Source of the DNA: Oscillospiraceae bacterium
Lineage (GTDB): Bacteria > Bacillota > Clostridia > Oscillospirales > Acutalibacteraceae
NCBI GenBank assembly: GCA_003517915.1
Contig: DOZQ01000070.1
Span: forward strand, 1-10,037
Direction: 5' to 3'
DNA: 10,037 bases
The translations under genes and the position numbers were made by a program. Below are positions 1 to 6,930 of this stretch, piece by piece. Below the pieces are notes generated by a model, which did no database searches, was not told the DNA's origin, and saw only the letters and a program-made list of their open reading frames with translations. The stretch's first letter is position 1, and the number at the start of each line of letters is the position of its first letter.

Positions 1-1
1 A

Positions 2-247
2 AGCGCGGCGGCAAAAAAGCAGTACGCCGAGCGGGATATGCGGGACGCCTTCGCGGGCAGCCGGGTTTTAAAGCTCAAACTTCTGGGATGGTATGACTGT
101 GATCCGGGCGATGGCGCGAAGCTTTATGACAGTCTTGTGGGCAACAGCGCGGACGACGTGATTGTCAGGGTGAGATATATCTGGAGTGGTGACGGAACCT
201 TCACCGAGCTGGAGCTTTGGCCGCGCGCCGACCTGCGCACGGCATAA
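2..247 (+). CDS. C-terminal end of a probable phage baseplate hub protein (partial)
   Basis: The frame is open from base 2, with no in-frame stop before the TAA at 245-247, so the gene begins upstream of the window; about 81 residues are visible. The pattern includes LGWYDCDPGDGAKLYD and later VRYIWSGDGTFTELELWP. This fits the C-terminal beta-rich part of tail hub proteins (Mu gp44, P2 gpD, PBSX XkdQ type), which often end in a strand pair describing a 'position along the profile' domain. The stronger argument is synteny: a spike gene follows 22 bases downstream, then W, J and I-type genes, which is the Mu gp44-gp48 order. In this family the hub sits at the centre of the baseplate and joins the tail tube to the spike. 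With only the tail end visible, the family assignment is an inference. Confidence 0.5.
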   Translation, partial: SAAAKKQYAERDMRDAFAGSRVLKLKLLGWYDCDPGDGAKLYDSLVGNSADDVIVRVRYIWSGDGTFTELELWPRADLRTA

Positions 248-269
248 TCATGATACCGGAGGGAAATTT

Positions 270-914
270 ATGTGGCTTTCAAAGAATTTGACGGAGACAA
301 AAAATGGTCCGGCGCTTAAAATCGGCGTGGTCACGGCGGGCGGTGAAAACCCGGTTGTCTCGTGCGACGGGGAATACTCAAAATTTTTAGTTGCGGGGCC
401 GGAGGGCTCCCGCTACACTCCAAAGGCTGGGGACAGGGTGCTTATGGCCGAGGCGGACGGACAGGCGGTTTGCCTGGGTTCACTTGCCGAACCGGGAACG
501 GAGTCGGGCGGCGGGACTGTGCACGAAGATCCTTTGTCTGAATACATTCGGATTTTACCGTCCGGCGGGGTTGAGATAGGCCCCGAAAACAGCGCGGGGC
601 TGGCCATACATCCCTCTGGGGAGATTTCGGCGGGGAAAATACGCGTAGCCGCCGACGGAACCATTCTTGCGGATGAGGGCGAGCTGAAAATCGGCGGGCC
701 GGGCGGCATAATCCTGCGGGCGTCAGGGGAGATAAGCATGGGCGGCATAACGGTGAGCGTAGGCGGAGAGGTTGCCGCGTCCTCAGCGGAGCTGACCCTG
801 CGCTCGGCGTCGGGGGCGTCGGTTTCGCTGAAAGCCGACGGTACGGTAACGCTGGGCGGTGTGGTTATAGGCACCGACCGCACGGTGCGCGCAGACGGAT
901 TTTTGCGCAATTAA
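270..914 (+). CDS. Phage baseplate spike protein (gpV / Mu gp45-like)
   Basis: This 214-residue protein is a candidate membrane-piercing spike at the tip of a contractile tail. The start is ATG 270, preceded by GGAGGG at 258-263 with six bases between; an ATG in the same frame at 186 lies inside the upstream gene and has no such site. Residues 15-75 look like the small OB-type beta barrel of spike proteins (ALKIGVVTAGG, then KAGDRVLMAEADGQAVCLG). A Gly/Glu-rich linker at about 75-90 follows. Residues 95-210 are short repeats of hydrophobic strand plus Gly turn (GGVEIG, GEISAGKIRV, GGIILRASGEISMGGITV, ADGTVTLGGVVI), as expected for a trimeric triple-stranded beta helix. No HxH iron-binding tip motif like that of Mu gp45 or P2 gpV is seen; it ends FLRN. 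Its position between hub and W-type genes supports the call. Confidence 0.72.
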   Translation: MWLSKNLTETKNGPALKIGVVTAGGENPVVSCDGEYSKFLVAGPEGSRYTPKAGDRVLMAEADGQAVCLGSLAEPGTESGGGTVHEDPLSEYIRILPSGGVEIGPENSAGLAIHPSGEISAGKIRVAADGTILADEGELKIGGPGGIILRASGEISMGGITVSVGGEVAASSAELTLRSASGASVSLKADGTVTLGGVVIGTDRTVRADGFLRN

Positions 915-949
915 CAATTAATACGATTTGTTATAAAGGAGCGTGAAGC

Positions 950-1297
950 GTGGACATAAAACTTAAAGACGGGGACTTTGACCGGGACGAGCGGGGGCTG
1001 CCGGTCTCTATAACCGGCAATGAGGAGCTTTTGCAGCGGTGTCTCATACGGCTGAGCGTGCCGCGCGGCAGATTTATTTTAAACGGCGATTTGGGCAGTG
1101 AGATTAAATCCCTATTGAAAGCAAAGCCGGCGGAGCTTGACGCGAGGGCGTATCAACTGGTGGCCGGAGCGCTTGAGCCGGTAAAAGAGGTGAGGGTCGA
1201 GAGTGTCGAGACGCGGCGGGATATGGCGGGACATCTGGATATTACGGTTTATCTCGGCCTGCGCGGCACGCGGGAAACGCTGAATATAACAGTATAA
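950..1297 (+). CDS. Baseplate wedge protein, GPW/gp25-like (W family)
   Basis: This 115-residue protein starts with GTG 950 behind AAAGGAG at 935-941 (eight-base gap). The N-terminal part, LKDGDFDRDERGLPVSITG followed by EELLQRCLIRLSVPRG, then RFILNGDLGSEI, is the pattern of the small wedge proteins that include T4 gp25, P2 gpW, Mu gp46 and the XkdS/DUF2634 group. A basic amphipathic helix comes after the 'dg.f.rD..G.P' strand. The C-terminal half (residues 78-114) alternates strands and ends in LNITV. In contractile tails this protein binds the J-like protein to form the wedge that links the spike complex to the sheath. It is not an enzyme, although such proteins are often mislabelled lysozyme. 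The J-like gene starts 13 bases after its stop, consistent with one transcript. Confidence 0.75.
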   Translation: MDIKLKDGDFDRDERGLPVSITGNEELLQRCLIRLSVPRGRFILNGDLGSEIKSLLKAKPAELDARAYQLVAGALEPVKEVRVESVETRRDMAGHLDITVYLGLRGTRETLNITV

Positions 1298-1310
1298 AGG
1301 AGTGAATTAC

Positions 1311-2366
1311 ATGCCCGGCTATGAAGAAATACTAGACGAAATGAAACAGGCCTACCGGGAAAAAACCGGAAGTGAGCCCGCCGACGATTCGGATGTGGGT
1401 ATAAGAATGCAGGTACTGGCATCCCAGTTGCTAGCGCTGCACACCAGAGCGGACTGGCTGGGGCGGCAGATGTTCGCGCTCAGCGCCGAGGGGGAATATC
1501 TCGATATGCACGCGGGGCAGCACGGAACCGCGCGCAAATCGGCGGTACGCTCCGCCGGGGAGCTTAGCTTTTATATGGACGAGCCGGTCTGGTATGACGT
1601 GGAGATTCCCGAGGGGACGGTGTGCGTGACCGGCGGGATAAATCCGCTGCGTTTTGTCACAGGACATGCGGAGGTAATCCCCGCGGGGGAAACCCGGTGC
1701 GCGGCGGTGGCGCTCTCGGAGGAGGGCGGCGCCTACAACGCGGCGGCGGGAACGATTGTGTTTATAGTAAATCCCCCGCAGGTTTTTTTAAAGGTGACAA
1801 ACGACGCTCCCTTTTCGGGCGGCACCGACGCCGAAAGCGACGAAGAGTTAAGAGCGCGGCTGAGCGGACTGCTCAGCCGAAGCTCGAACGGCACAAATCC
1901 GGTGTTTTATGAAAACGCGGCGCTGGAACATGACGGCGTGGATTCGGCCGCAGCGGTTCCAAGAGCCAGGGGCAGGGGTACAGTAGATCTTTATCTGGCC
2001 TCGCAGGGCGGGCCGGCGTCGGCGGAGGTAATAGCGTCGGTGGGGGACGAGCTGCAAAGCAAAAAAGAAATAAACGTAGACCTTGAGGTAAAACCCGCCG
2101 CGTCACAAAGTCTGACCGCCGAGATCATGGTGCGGCCTGCCGAGGGCTTTACGCTCGAGGAGCTTTCTCCTATTATAAAACAGGCGGTGGGGGGATATAT
2201 AAAAGACCTTAAAATAGGTCAGGATATCCTCCTTGCGGAAATAGGCGGCAGAATCTATAACATAGAGGGGGTGGCGAATTACCGCGTCGTCAGTCCCGCG
2301 GACGACGTAATCGTGCCGCCGCATTATATTGTGCGCTGTCAGGATGTGACGGTGCGGAGCTTTTGA
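1311..2366 (+). CDS. Baseplate J-like protein (gpJ / Mu gp47 / XkdT family)
   Basis: This 351-residue wedge component of a contractile tail belongs to the J family. The hallmark is at residues 169-184, FSGGTDAESDEELRAR. The N-terminal helical region carries the usual 'SDVGIRMQVLASQLLALHTRADWLGRQ' style (residues 27-53), followed by the EYLDMHAGQHGTARK segment (62-76) and a beta domain with VEIPEGTVCVTGG (97-109). The C-terminal half has NVDLEVKPAAS and ILLAEIGGRIYNIEGVANY (306-324), where J proteins join the W-type protein and the fibre-side subunit. ATG 1311 is preferred because AAAGGAG (1296-1302) ends eight bases before it; the in-frame GTG at 1302 overlaps that site and cannot be served by it. 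The length is normal for the family. The next gene's Shine-Dalgarno overlaps this stop codon. Confidence 0.93.
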   Translation: MPGYEEILDEMKQAYREKTGSEPADDSDVGIRMQVLASQLLALHTRADWLGRQMFALSAEGEYLDMHAGQHGTARKSAVRSAGELSFYMDEPVWYDVEIPEGTVCVTGGINPLRFVTGHAEVIPAGETRCAAVALSEEGGAYNAAAGTIVFIVNPPQVFLKVTNDAPFSGGTDAESDEELRARLSGLLSRSSNGTNPVFYENAALEHDGVDSAAAVPRARGRGTVDLYLASQGGPASAEVIASVGDELQSKKEINVDLEVKPAASQSLTAEIMVRPAEGFTLEELSPIIKQAVGGYIKDLKIGQDILLAEIGGRIYNIEGVANYRVVSPADDVIVPPHYIVRCQDVTVRSF

Positions 2367-2377
2367 GGTGACGGGAA

Positions 2378-2968
2378 ATGAACAGTCTTGAAAATATGTA
2401 TACGCTGCTGAAACCTACAGGGCTTTACCGGCTGGACGGTGAATCGCTGGTTTCACACGAGCTGTCGGCATACGCGGCGGCGCTGGACTTTATGGAGCGA
2501 AGGCTTGGCGAGATGCTTGAAGCCTGCTTTATCGCGACCGCCGGAACGGCCGGGCTGGAGAGCTTTGAAAAGCTGTTCGGGCTAAGGGGTCATGGGACAC
2601 TCGCTTATGATGACCGCAGAAATATGCTGCTCAGCATGTATGCCTTGCCGGGCGAGGACAGCACAAAGCAGGGTATAACCGACGCCCTGAGGGGAATAGG
2701 TCTGTATGCTGATATTGAGGAAAACCCGGCGGAGGAACGGCTTTATATTGCCTGCCATGAATATCACGGCAGGTTTATAAACCACAATATGCTGGCGCTC
2801 AGGGCGGAAAGTGTGCTTCCCGCCCATTTGGCCGCGACGCTGAGCTTTGACTTTTTTACATGGGATATGGCCGAGGGATATGAGCTTAGCTTTGACGGAT
2901 GGGATTATCCGGATTATACCTTTGATCAGCTTGAAAACCTGGGGAACAGAATTATTGAGATTGAGTAA
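2378..2968 (+). CDS. Tail protein of the YmfQ / DUF2313 family (Mu gp48, gpI-like)
   Basis: This 196-residue protein sits directly after the J-like gene, where Mu gp48, PBSX XkdU and P2 gpI occur. The N-terminal part has MYTLLKPTGLY, then a long helix ending LEACFIATAGTAGLESFEKLFGL (48-69), a typical DUF2313 arrangement in which a short conserved 'a..~gl..~E...gl' segment is followed by RRNMLLSMYALPGEDSTKQGITDALRGIG (80-108). The C-terminal half has a beta region ending SFDGWDYPDYTFDQLENLGNRIIEIE. In the family the protein sits at the edge of the baseplate and anchors the tail fibre. The start is ATG 2378, with GAGGTG at 2365-2370 seven bases upstream and overlapping the J stop. The Trp/Asp-rich C-terminus (GWDYPDYTFDQLE) is the region I recognise least. 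Confidence 0.75.
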   Translation: MNSLENMYTLLKPTGLYRLDGESLVSHELSAYAAALDFMERRLGEMLEACFIATAGTAGLESFEKLFGLRGHGTLAYDDRRNMLLSMYALPGEDSTKQGITDALRGIGLYADIEENPAEERLYIACHEYHGRFINHNMLALRAESVLPAHLAATLSFDFFTWDMAEGYELSFDGWDYPDYTFDQLENLGNRIIEIE

Positions 2969-2981
2969 GGAGAGTTGCGAA

Positions 2982-3398
2982 ATGTCAAGCAGCAGTAAAA
3001 CCGCGAATTTAAAGCTTAATATCTGGAGCGGAACCGATAAACCAAAGCGTGAGGATTTCAACAGCGACAATCAAAAGACCGAGGAGGCGTTTAACTCCTT
3101 GGAAAAAATCCGATCGGGGAGCTATGTCGGTGACGGTCAGGCGAGCCGTGTGATTAATTTTGGATTTCAGCCGTCCGCGGTATTTGTGGCGGCAGTGGGT
3201 GCTCCGGGGGTGGAAACGCGGCCGGACGGCGGAGTTATCCTGCGCTCTGGTGTGGCCTCTGCCGGTACACAGGGCTTCGGCGTGGAGGTGACTGCCTCGG
3301 GCTTTCGCGTGTTCGCCGACAGTCATCAGGGCCAGACGCCCGCCGTCTCGGAGCTTAACGCGCCGTCGGTCTCGTATTTTTACATCGCGTATAAATAG
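2982..3398 (+). CDS. Short tail-fibre-like / fibre adaptor protein
   Basis: This 138-residue protein starts at ATG 2982 after AAGGAGAG at 2967-2974 (seven-base gap), 13 bases past the previous stop. The first 30 residues, with NLKLNIWSGTDKPKREDFN, match the short N-terminal attachment segment common on clostridial phage and PBSX-like fibre proteins ('NL.LN.W..tD.pkr.dFN.DN'). Residues 49-138 form a compact beta-rich domain, GDGQASRVINFGFQPSAVFV followed by strands ending YFYIAYK. That domain is often found on phage tail proteins, where a fibre tip presents 'GDG..sr.I.lGF.Ps.V' strands. It is short: there is no long collagen-like or beta-helical shaft and no separate receptor-binding domain, so it may be an adaptor or a minimal fibre. 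It is the last gene of the tail operon and is followed by a stem-loop. Host receptor binding is inferred only from position. Confidence 0.6.
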   Translation: MSSSSKTANLKLNIWSGTDKPKREDFNSDNQKTEEAFNSLEKIRSGSYVGDGQASRVINFGFQPSAVFVAAVGAPGVETRPDGGVILRSGVASAGTQGFGVEVTASGFRVFADSHQGQTPAVSELNAPSVSYFYIAYK

Positions 3399-3421
3399 AA
3401 TTGCGGTATACTGACAGAACA

Positions 3422-3464
3422 AACCCGCGCTTGTCACTTCGACTTAAAATGACAGGCGCGGGTT
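3422..3464 (+). terminator. Stem-loop closing the tail operon
   Basis: Arms AACCCGCGCTTGTCA (3422-3436) and TGACAGGCGCGGGTT (3450-3464) pair over 15 bp, with one G-U pair, around a 13-base loop. It lies 24 bases after the fibre gene stop. The right arm ends in TT but no long T run follows, so termination on the + strand may be incomplete. On the other strand the stem is followed by TTTG. Confidence 0.6.
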
Positions 3465-3537
3465 ATCATGTAAAATTCGGTTCTATGTTTTGTCAATTTG
3501 ATGCAGTGTAAAATGTGTAAAAATTGATTTTATTATA

Positions 3538-3566
3538 TTGAATTCCAATTGCCGCTGTTATATAAT
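3538..3566 (+). promoter_or_regulatory. Sigma-70-type promoter of the AT-rich gene
   Basis: TTGAAT (3538-3543) is followed by a 17-base spacer and a perfect TATAAT (3561-3566). Transcription would begin near 3573, about 25 bases before the ATG at 3598, leaving room for the GGGGAG ribosome binding site. The location just after the tail operon stem-loop suggests the gene is expressed independently of the late tail operon. The match is by eye. Confidence 0.65.
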
Positions 3567-3597
3567 TGATTCTACCGAGATGAAGGGGAGAATTGTT

Positions 3598-4389
3598 ATG
3601 CCGGACATCAATATATTTAAATTTGACCTATCAGCAATAAAATATGAATTTGACATCGGCGGGAAATTTGTTTCAAAAGAGATAAAGTCATATGAATATC
3701 TCGATTATTCAAAGCATGTAACCCTCTACCCCGACGGGCGAGGAATTATTATCCACACCTATGAAATTTTGACAAAAGACAAATGCGGCTGTTCGGAGAT
3801 TTTCAGAAAACTGGATCTCAGCGACGCGGCCAAAGCATTTAAATTCCCGCGTTTAGAAAAACTTAAAAGCACAGATTTGAAAAATCGTTTTACCCATGAC
3901 GGATTTTGGTATGAATCAGACAATAATTTCATTACCTCCGCAGAAGAAAGGTATTGGAGTGACAGTAATTTTCACGAAGAGGACAAAAGCCTTGACACAG
4001 ACAAGCATCTGAGATGGGTATATAAGGTTAACACGGGTAAGATAGAAAACGGCAAAACATATAAGTTTAACGATTTTTTCAGTTTTAAGGACATGTTTCC
4101 CATAACCGGCGGAGTTGTTGACAAAGCGAAGCTGCCGTATGAGCCATATGAATTCAGTTCTTGCTGTACATATAACTGCAAAGTGAAAAATATGACATAT
4201 ATAATATCCTTTGAGCGGGACATAAAAGCGTCGTCTCTCACGTGTGAATATACGGCGAACGGTTTATCATACCCTAAAACGATTGAAACGGAAAAGGAAA
4301 ATAATTATATTTATCAGAAATATATTGCTAAATATAAAAATTTAAGATATAATAATAACATTAAAATCTCTTGGGACATCCAAGAGTGA
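3598..4389 (+). CDS. Hypothetical protein, AT-rich moron-like gene
   Basis: The product is a 263-residue soluble protein that I do not recognise. The start is ATG 3598, with AAGGGGAG at 3583-3590 seven bases upstream; an in-frame TTG at 3538 is the -35 element instead. There is no signal peptide and no membrane segment. It looks like two mixed alpha/beta lobes: residues 33-57 have alternating strands with TLYPDGRGIIIHTYEI, the middle (80-145) is charged and helical, and 197-262 is a series of strands ending NNNIKISWDIQE. Cysteines cluster at C63-G-C65 and C189, C190, C194, with one more at C216; they could bind a metal or be incidental. The base composition is unlike its neighbours: bases 3601-3660 have 19 G+C of 60. 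The gene has its own promoter and sits between two terminators, the layout of a moron or cargo gene carried by a prophage. It could be a phage-borne immunity, anti-defence or host-modifying gene, but nothing in the sequence proves that. Confidence 0.75.
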   Translation: MPDINIFKFDLSAIKYEFDIGGKFVSKEIKSYEYLDYSKHVTLYPDGRGIIIHTYEILTKDKCGCSEIFRKLDLSDAAKAFKFPRLEKLKSTDLKNRFTHDGFWYESDNNFITSAEERYWSDSNFHEEDKSLDTDKHLRWVYKVNTGKIENGKTYKFNDFFSFKDMFPITGGVVDKAKLPYEPYEFSSCCTYNCKVKNMTYIISFERDIKASSLTCEYTANGLSYPKTIETEKENNYIYQKYIAKYKNLRYNNNIKISWDIQE

Positions 4390-4420
4390 ACCTGAATATA
4401 ATTTAATGAGGTGGTTTTTC

Positions 4421-4447
4421 ATGAAAGATAAATCAGGTGGGAGATAA
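4421..4447 (+). pseudogene. Eight-codon ORF with strong RBS, possible gene remnant
   Basis: GAGGTGG at 4408-4414 lies six bases before ATG 4421, and the frame (MKDKSGGR) stops at TAA 4445-4447. The translation signals are good but the frame is too short for a normal protein. The 40 bases that follow are AT-rich with no continuing frame. It may be the 5' stub of a deleted gene at the edge of the cassette, a leader peptide, or chance. It is the only thing I see between 4390 and 4488. Confidence 0.25.
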
Positions 4448-4488
4448 ATATGGTTTATTAACTATATTTTATTGATTTGCTATTATAT

Positions 4489-4524
4489 AAAAGCGGGAAC
4501 GGACATGTCCGTTCCCGCTTTTTT
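4489..4524. terminator. Bidirectional rho-independent terminator
   Basis: Bases 4489-4522 are a perfect palindrome: AAGCGGGAACGGACA at 4491-4505, its exact complement at 4506-4520, and two extra A-T pairs outside. The + strand continues into a T run (4519-4524), and the - strand into TTTT then ATA. It lies between the convergent moron-like gene and the ACT-domain gene, whose stop is 13 bases away, so it serves both. Confidence 0.93.
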
Positions 4525-4537
4525 GCATATAAATTTG

Positions 4538-4969
4538 TTACATCGTGTAGATGTCCTCGTCCCTCATCAGTTGGATATTAGCTTTTTTTAGCTCGTCTAT
4601 CGCTTTGGTGTTATCCTCCACGCGAAGGATTACAAACGCGGTGTCTTTTTTCGGGTTGACAAACGCGTACATGTATTCTATGCCTATGCCCGCGTCTGAG
4701 AGTATACGCACCGCGCCGGCCAGCCCGCCCGGATGGTCGGGAACCGCAACCGCGATTACCTCGGTGAGGGAAACGGTCATCGCCTCTTCTTTAAGCGCCG
4801 CGAGCGCCTGCTCGGGTTTGTTGACAATCAGCCGCAAAATGCCATAGTCGGTGGTGTCCGCAATTGACAGCGCGCGGATATCCACACTGTTTTTGGCCAG
4901 CGTCTCGGTGATTTCCGCCAGTCTGCCCTGTTTATTTTCCACAAAAATCGAAAGCTGCTTCATTATCAT
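4538..4969 (-). CDS. Double-ACT-domain amino-acid-binding protein
   Basis: This 143-residue protein consists of two ACT domains and nothing else: about residues 4-67 (KQLSIFVENKQGRLAEITETLA, then a strand pattern) and 71-138 (VIAVAVPDHPGGLAGAVRILSDAGIGIEY). In each, the strand-loop-helix with a Gly (QGRL, PGGLA) is where ACT domains bind a small molecule, usually an amino acid, at a dimer interface. ATG 4969 is eight bases from AAGGAGG (complement of 4978-4984). A TTG at 4972 is closer and an ATG at 4963 is further away, so the first ATG is chosen. The gene lies 56 bases downstream of a phenylacetate-CoA ligase, a common pairing in Firmicutes and archaea. There is no catalytic domain, so it is probably a regulator or ligand buffer for the arylacetate pathway. 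Which aromatic amino acid it binds cannot be read from the sequence. Confidence 0.9.
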   Translation of the reverse strand: MIMKQLSIFVENKQGRLAEITETLAKNSVDIRALSIADTTDYGILRLIVNKPEQALAALKEEAMTVSLTEVIAVAVPDHPGGLAGAVRILSDAGIGIEYMYAFVNPKKDTAFVILRVEDNTKAIDELKKANIQLMRDEDIYTM

Positions 4970-4996
4970 CAACCTCGCCTCCTTGATTCTAATTTT

Positions 4997-5005
4997 ATTA
5001 TATCA
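4997..5005 (-). promoter_or_regulatory. Extended -10 promoter of the ACT gene
   Basis: On the - strand the bases read TGATATAAT, a perfect TATAAT at 5002-4997 with the TG of an extended -10 at 5005-5004. No good -35 hexamer is seen at 17-18 bases upstream. Initiation near 4990 would give a leader of about 20 bases that includes the AAGGAGG. It suggests the ACT gene can be transcribed separately from iorAB-paaK. Confidence 0.5.
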
Positions 5006-5025
5006 CACCAAACCATTTTATGGAT

Positions 5026-6330
5026 TTAAATTTTACGCAAATCTATTACGCGCTTTGCCTTGCCCTGTGAACGCTCAATGGATTTAGGCTCGACAAATTT
5101 TACTCCCGCCGTGACATTAAGCACCGACTGCAGCGCGGATGCCATTTTACGCTCGGTCATTTCAATCCGGCGCACCTCGTCCGAGAACATTTCGGGAGTG
5201 GTTTCCACCTGAACCTCCATGCGGTCGAGATTATTTTCCCTGGTGACCACTATCTGATAGTTCGGGCTCATGCCAAGCTCGAGTAAAACATGCTCTATCT
5301 GCGACGGGAAGACGTTGACTCCCCTTATAATCAGCATGTCGTCGGTACGTCCTCTGGGCCGCGCCATCTTGACATGGGTGCGCCCGCAAGCGCAGGTGCC
5401 GCGCGTAAGGGCGCATATATCCCTGGTGCGGTAACGCATGAGCGGCATGGCTTCCTTGCCGATGCAGGTGAATACCAATTCACCGAACTCACCGTCCGGC
5501 AGAACCTCGCCGGTTTCGGGATTTATGATTTCGGGATAAAAATAGTCCTCGCAGACATGCATTCCGGTCTGCTCACTGCACTCATATGAAACGCCCGGCC
5601 CCGCCACCTCCGACAGGCCGTAGATGTCATATGCCTTTATGTTAAGGCTTTCTTCAATTTCACGGCGCATATTCTCACTCCATGCCTCCGCGCCGAAGAT
5701 ACCGGCGCGCAGCGGCAGCTTGCTTGTATCAATGCCCATATCGCGGCAGGTTTCACCAATGAGCATCGCGTAAGACGGGGTGCAGCAAAGAATGTCCGAG
5801 CCGAAATCCTGTAAAATCTGAATCTGGCGTTTTGTGTTGCCGCTCGACACCGGAATAGCGGTTGCGCCAAGCTTTTCAGCGCCGTAATGCAGCCCGAGCC
5901 CGCCGGTAAACAGGCCGTAGCCGTAGGAGACATGCACGGTATCCTCCTTGGTGCCGCCCGCCGCGACAATCGCACGGGCCGCGCCGTCCGCCCAGACATC
6001 CAGATCATTCTGGGTATAGCCCACGACGGTCGGCTTGCCTGTCGTACCGGAGGACGCGTGTATGCGCACCAGATCACCTTTTTTTCTGGCAAACAAACCG
6101 AAGGGATAATTGTCCCTTAAATCGTCCTTGACGGTAAACGGGAGCTTCACAATATCCTCCACCGTCATGATATCGCCCGGAGTAAGACCCATGGCGTCCA
6201 TCTTTTCGCGGTAAAACGGCAGATTTTCGTAACAGTTCATAACAAGCATGCGCAGCCGGTAAGACTGCAGCGCATGCAGCGCGTCCCGTGACGCGCATTC
6301 AATTTCAGGCCTGAAATATTTTTGGCCCAT
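5026..6330 (-). CDS. paaK: Phenylacetate-CoA ligase (AMP-forming)
   Basis: This 434-residue enzyme has the family's normal length and joins arylacetate, CoA and ATP to give arylacetyl-CoA, AMP and pyrophosphate. Visible motifs in order: the ATP-binding [13 protein letters not shown] at 93-105, [10 protein letters not shown] at 135-144, [10 protein letters not shown] at 237-246, YRTRD at 300-304, the hinge [11 protein letters not shown] at 336-346, and QGKAKRV at 422-428, where K424 is the catalytic lysine of the adenylate-forming superfamily. Residues C251, H258, C313 and C315 (C-x6-H and CxC) may form a metal site, as they recur in the neighbouring paralogue. The start is ATG 6330 with AAAGGAGG (complement of 6340-6347) nine bases upstream, 24 bases after the iorB stop. 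Co-transcription with iorAB fits a role in making or consuming phenylacetate or indoleacetate. The exact aryl substrate is not readable from sequence. Confidence 0.95.
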   Translation of the reverse strand: MGQKYFRPEIECASRDALHALQSYRLRMLVMNCYENLPFYREKMDAMGLTPGDIMTVEDIVKLPFTVKDDLRDNYPFGLFARKKGDLVRIHASSGTTGKPTVVGYTQNDLDVWADGAARAIVAAGGTKEDTVHVSYGYGLFTGGLGLHYGAEKLGATAIPVSSGNTKRQIQILQDFGSDILCCTPSYAMLIGETCRDMGIDTSKLPLRAGIFGAEAWSENMRREIEESLNIKAYDIYGLSEVAGPGVSYECSEQTGMHVCEDYFYPEIINPETGEVLPDGEFGELVFTCIGKEAMPLMRYRTRDICALTRGTCACGRTHVKMARPRGRTDDMLIIRGVNVFPSQIEHVLLELGMSPNYQIVVTRENNLDRMEVQVETTPEMFSDEVRRIEMTERKMASALQSVLNVTAGVKFVEPKSIERSQGKAKRVIDLRKI

Positions 6331-6354
6331 GCTAAACCGCCTCCTTTTTACTTT

Positions 6355-6930
6355 CTATTGCTCATATCCCATCCGGAACGCCTTCAGATTAAGCTCCAAA
6401 AACCTTTCCGGCACGGTCTCGTTTACAGACTGCTCCCATACTTCCAGCGGAATGTCGGTGCCGGTGGCCAAAATCCCCATAAGCACCACGTTCACCGCCT
6501 TGACCGAGCCCGCCTCTTTCGCGAGTGACAGCGCGTCGGTCACGGTCAGATCAATATTTTTGCCCGCCAGCTTCTCTATGATGCCTTCGGGATATTCCGA
6601 AGCACCCGTAATAACCGGCATTGGATCAATTTTTCCGGTATTGACAATGATCCTGCCGCCTTTTTTGAGGTATGAGAGCCATCTCGCCGCCTCAAGCGGC
6701 TCAAACGCCAGCATAATATCCGCGCCGCCCCGCTCTATTATCGGGGATGCAACCTCTTTTCCGGCTCTGACATAGGTGACCACCGAACCGCCGCGCTGAG
6801 ACATGCCGTGCACCTCGCTGACCTTTATATCATAGCCCGAGGAGATAAGTGCGTTGCCGAGCAGTCGGCTCGCAAGCAGAGTGCCCTGACCGCCGACTCC
6901 GACAATAATCACATTCAGCTCTTTTTTCAC
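6355..6930 (-). CDS. iorB: Indolepyruvate:ferredoxin oxidoreductase, beta (gamma-domain) subunit
   Basis: This 191-residue partner of IorA is the right length for the family. It is the gamma-type domain of 2-oxoacid:ferredoxin oxidoreductases: the Rossmann-like GVGGQGTLLASRLLG at 11-25, then SEVHGMSQRGGSVVTYVR at 38-55, which contacts the active site of the partner and CoA. The start is GTG 6930, which overlaps the iorA stop as GTGA (6930-6927). The two are therefore probably translationally coupled, with GAGAGGTGA about seven to ten bases upstream as its own ribosome binding site. With IorA it oxidises indole-, phenyl- and hydroxyphenylpyruvate to the arylacetyl-CoA plus CO2, reducing ferredoxin. 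The complex is cytoplasmic, and the reaction can run in reverse as a carboxylation in anaerobes. Confidence 0.96.
   Translation of the reverse strand: MKKELNVIIVGVGGQGTLLASRLLGNALISSGYDIKVSEVHGMSQRGGSVVTYVRAGKEVASPIIERGGADIMLAFEPLEAARWLSYLKKGGRIIVNTGKIDPMPVITGASEYPEGIIEKLAGKNIDLTVTDALSLAKEAGSVKAVNVVLMGILATGTDIPLEVWEQSVNETVPERFLELNLKAFRMGYEQ

Noticed and set aside
413..910. Long open frame on the - strand opposite the spike gene
   Set aside because: Pro/Ser-rich shadow of a GC-rich Gly-repeat gene; it has no ribosome binding site and the + strand product has family support.
1302..1310. GTG 1302 as the start of the J-like gene
   Set aside because: It overlaps the Shine-Dalgarno sequence AAAGGAG that properly serves ATG 1311.
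3465..3537. Possible promoters TTGTCA and TTGATG upstream of the AT-rich gene
   Set aside because: Spacers to the TAAAAT and TAAAAA boxes are only 13-14 bases, whereas 3538-3566 has a 17-base spacer and a perfect -10.
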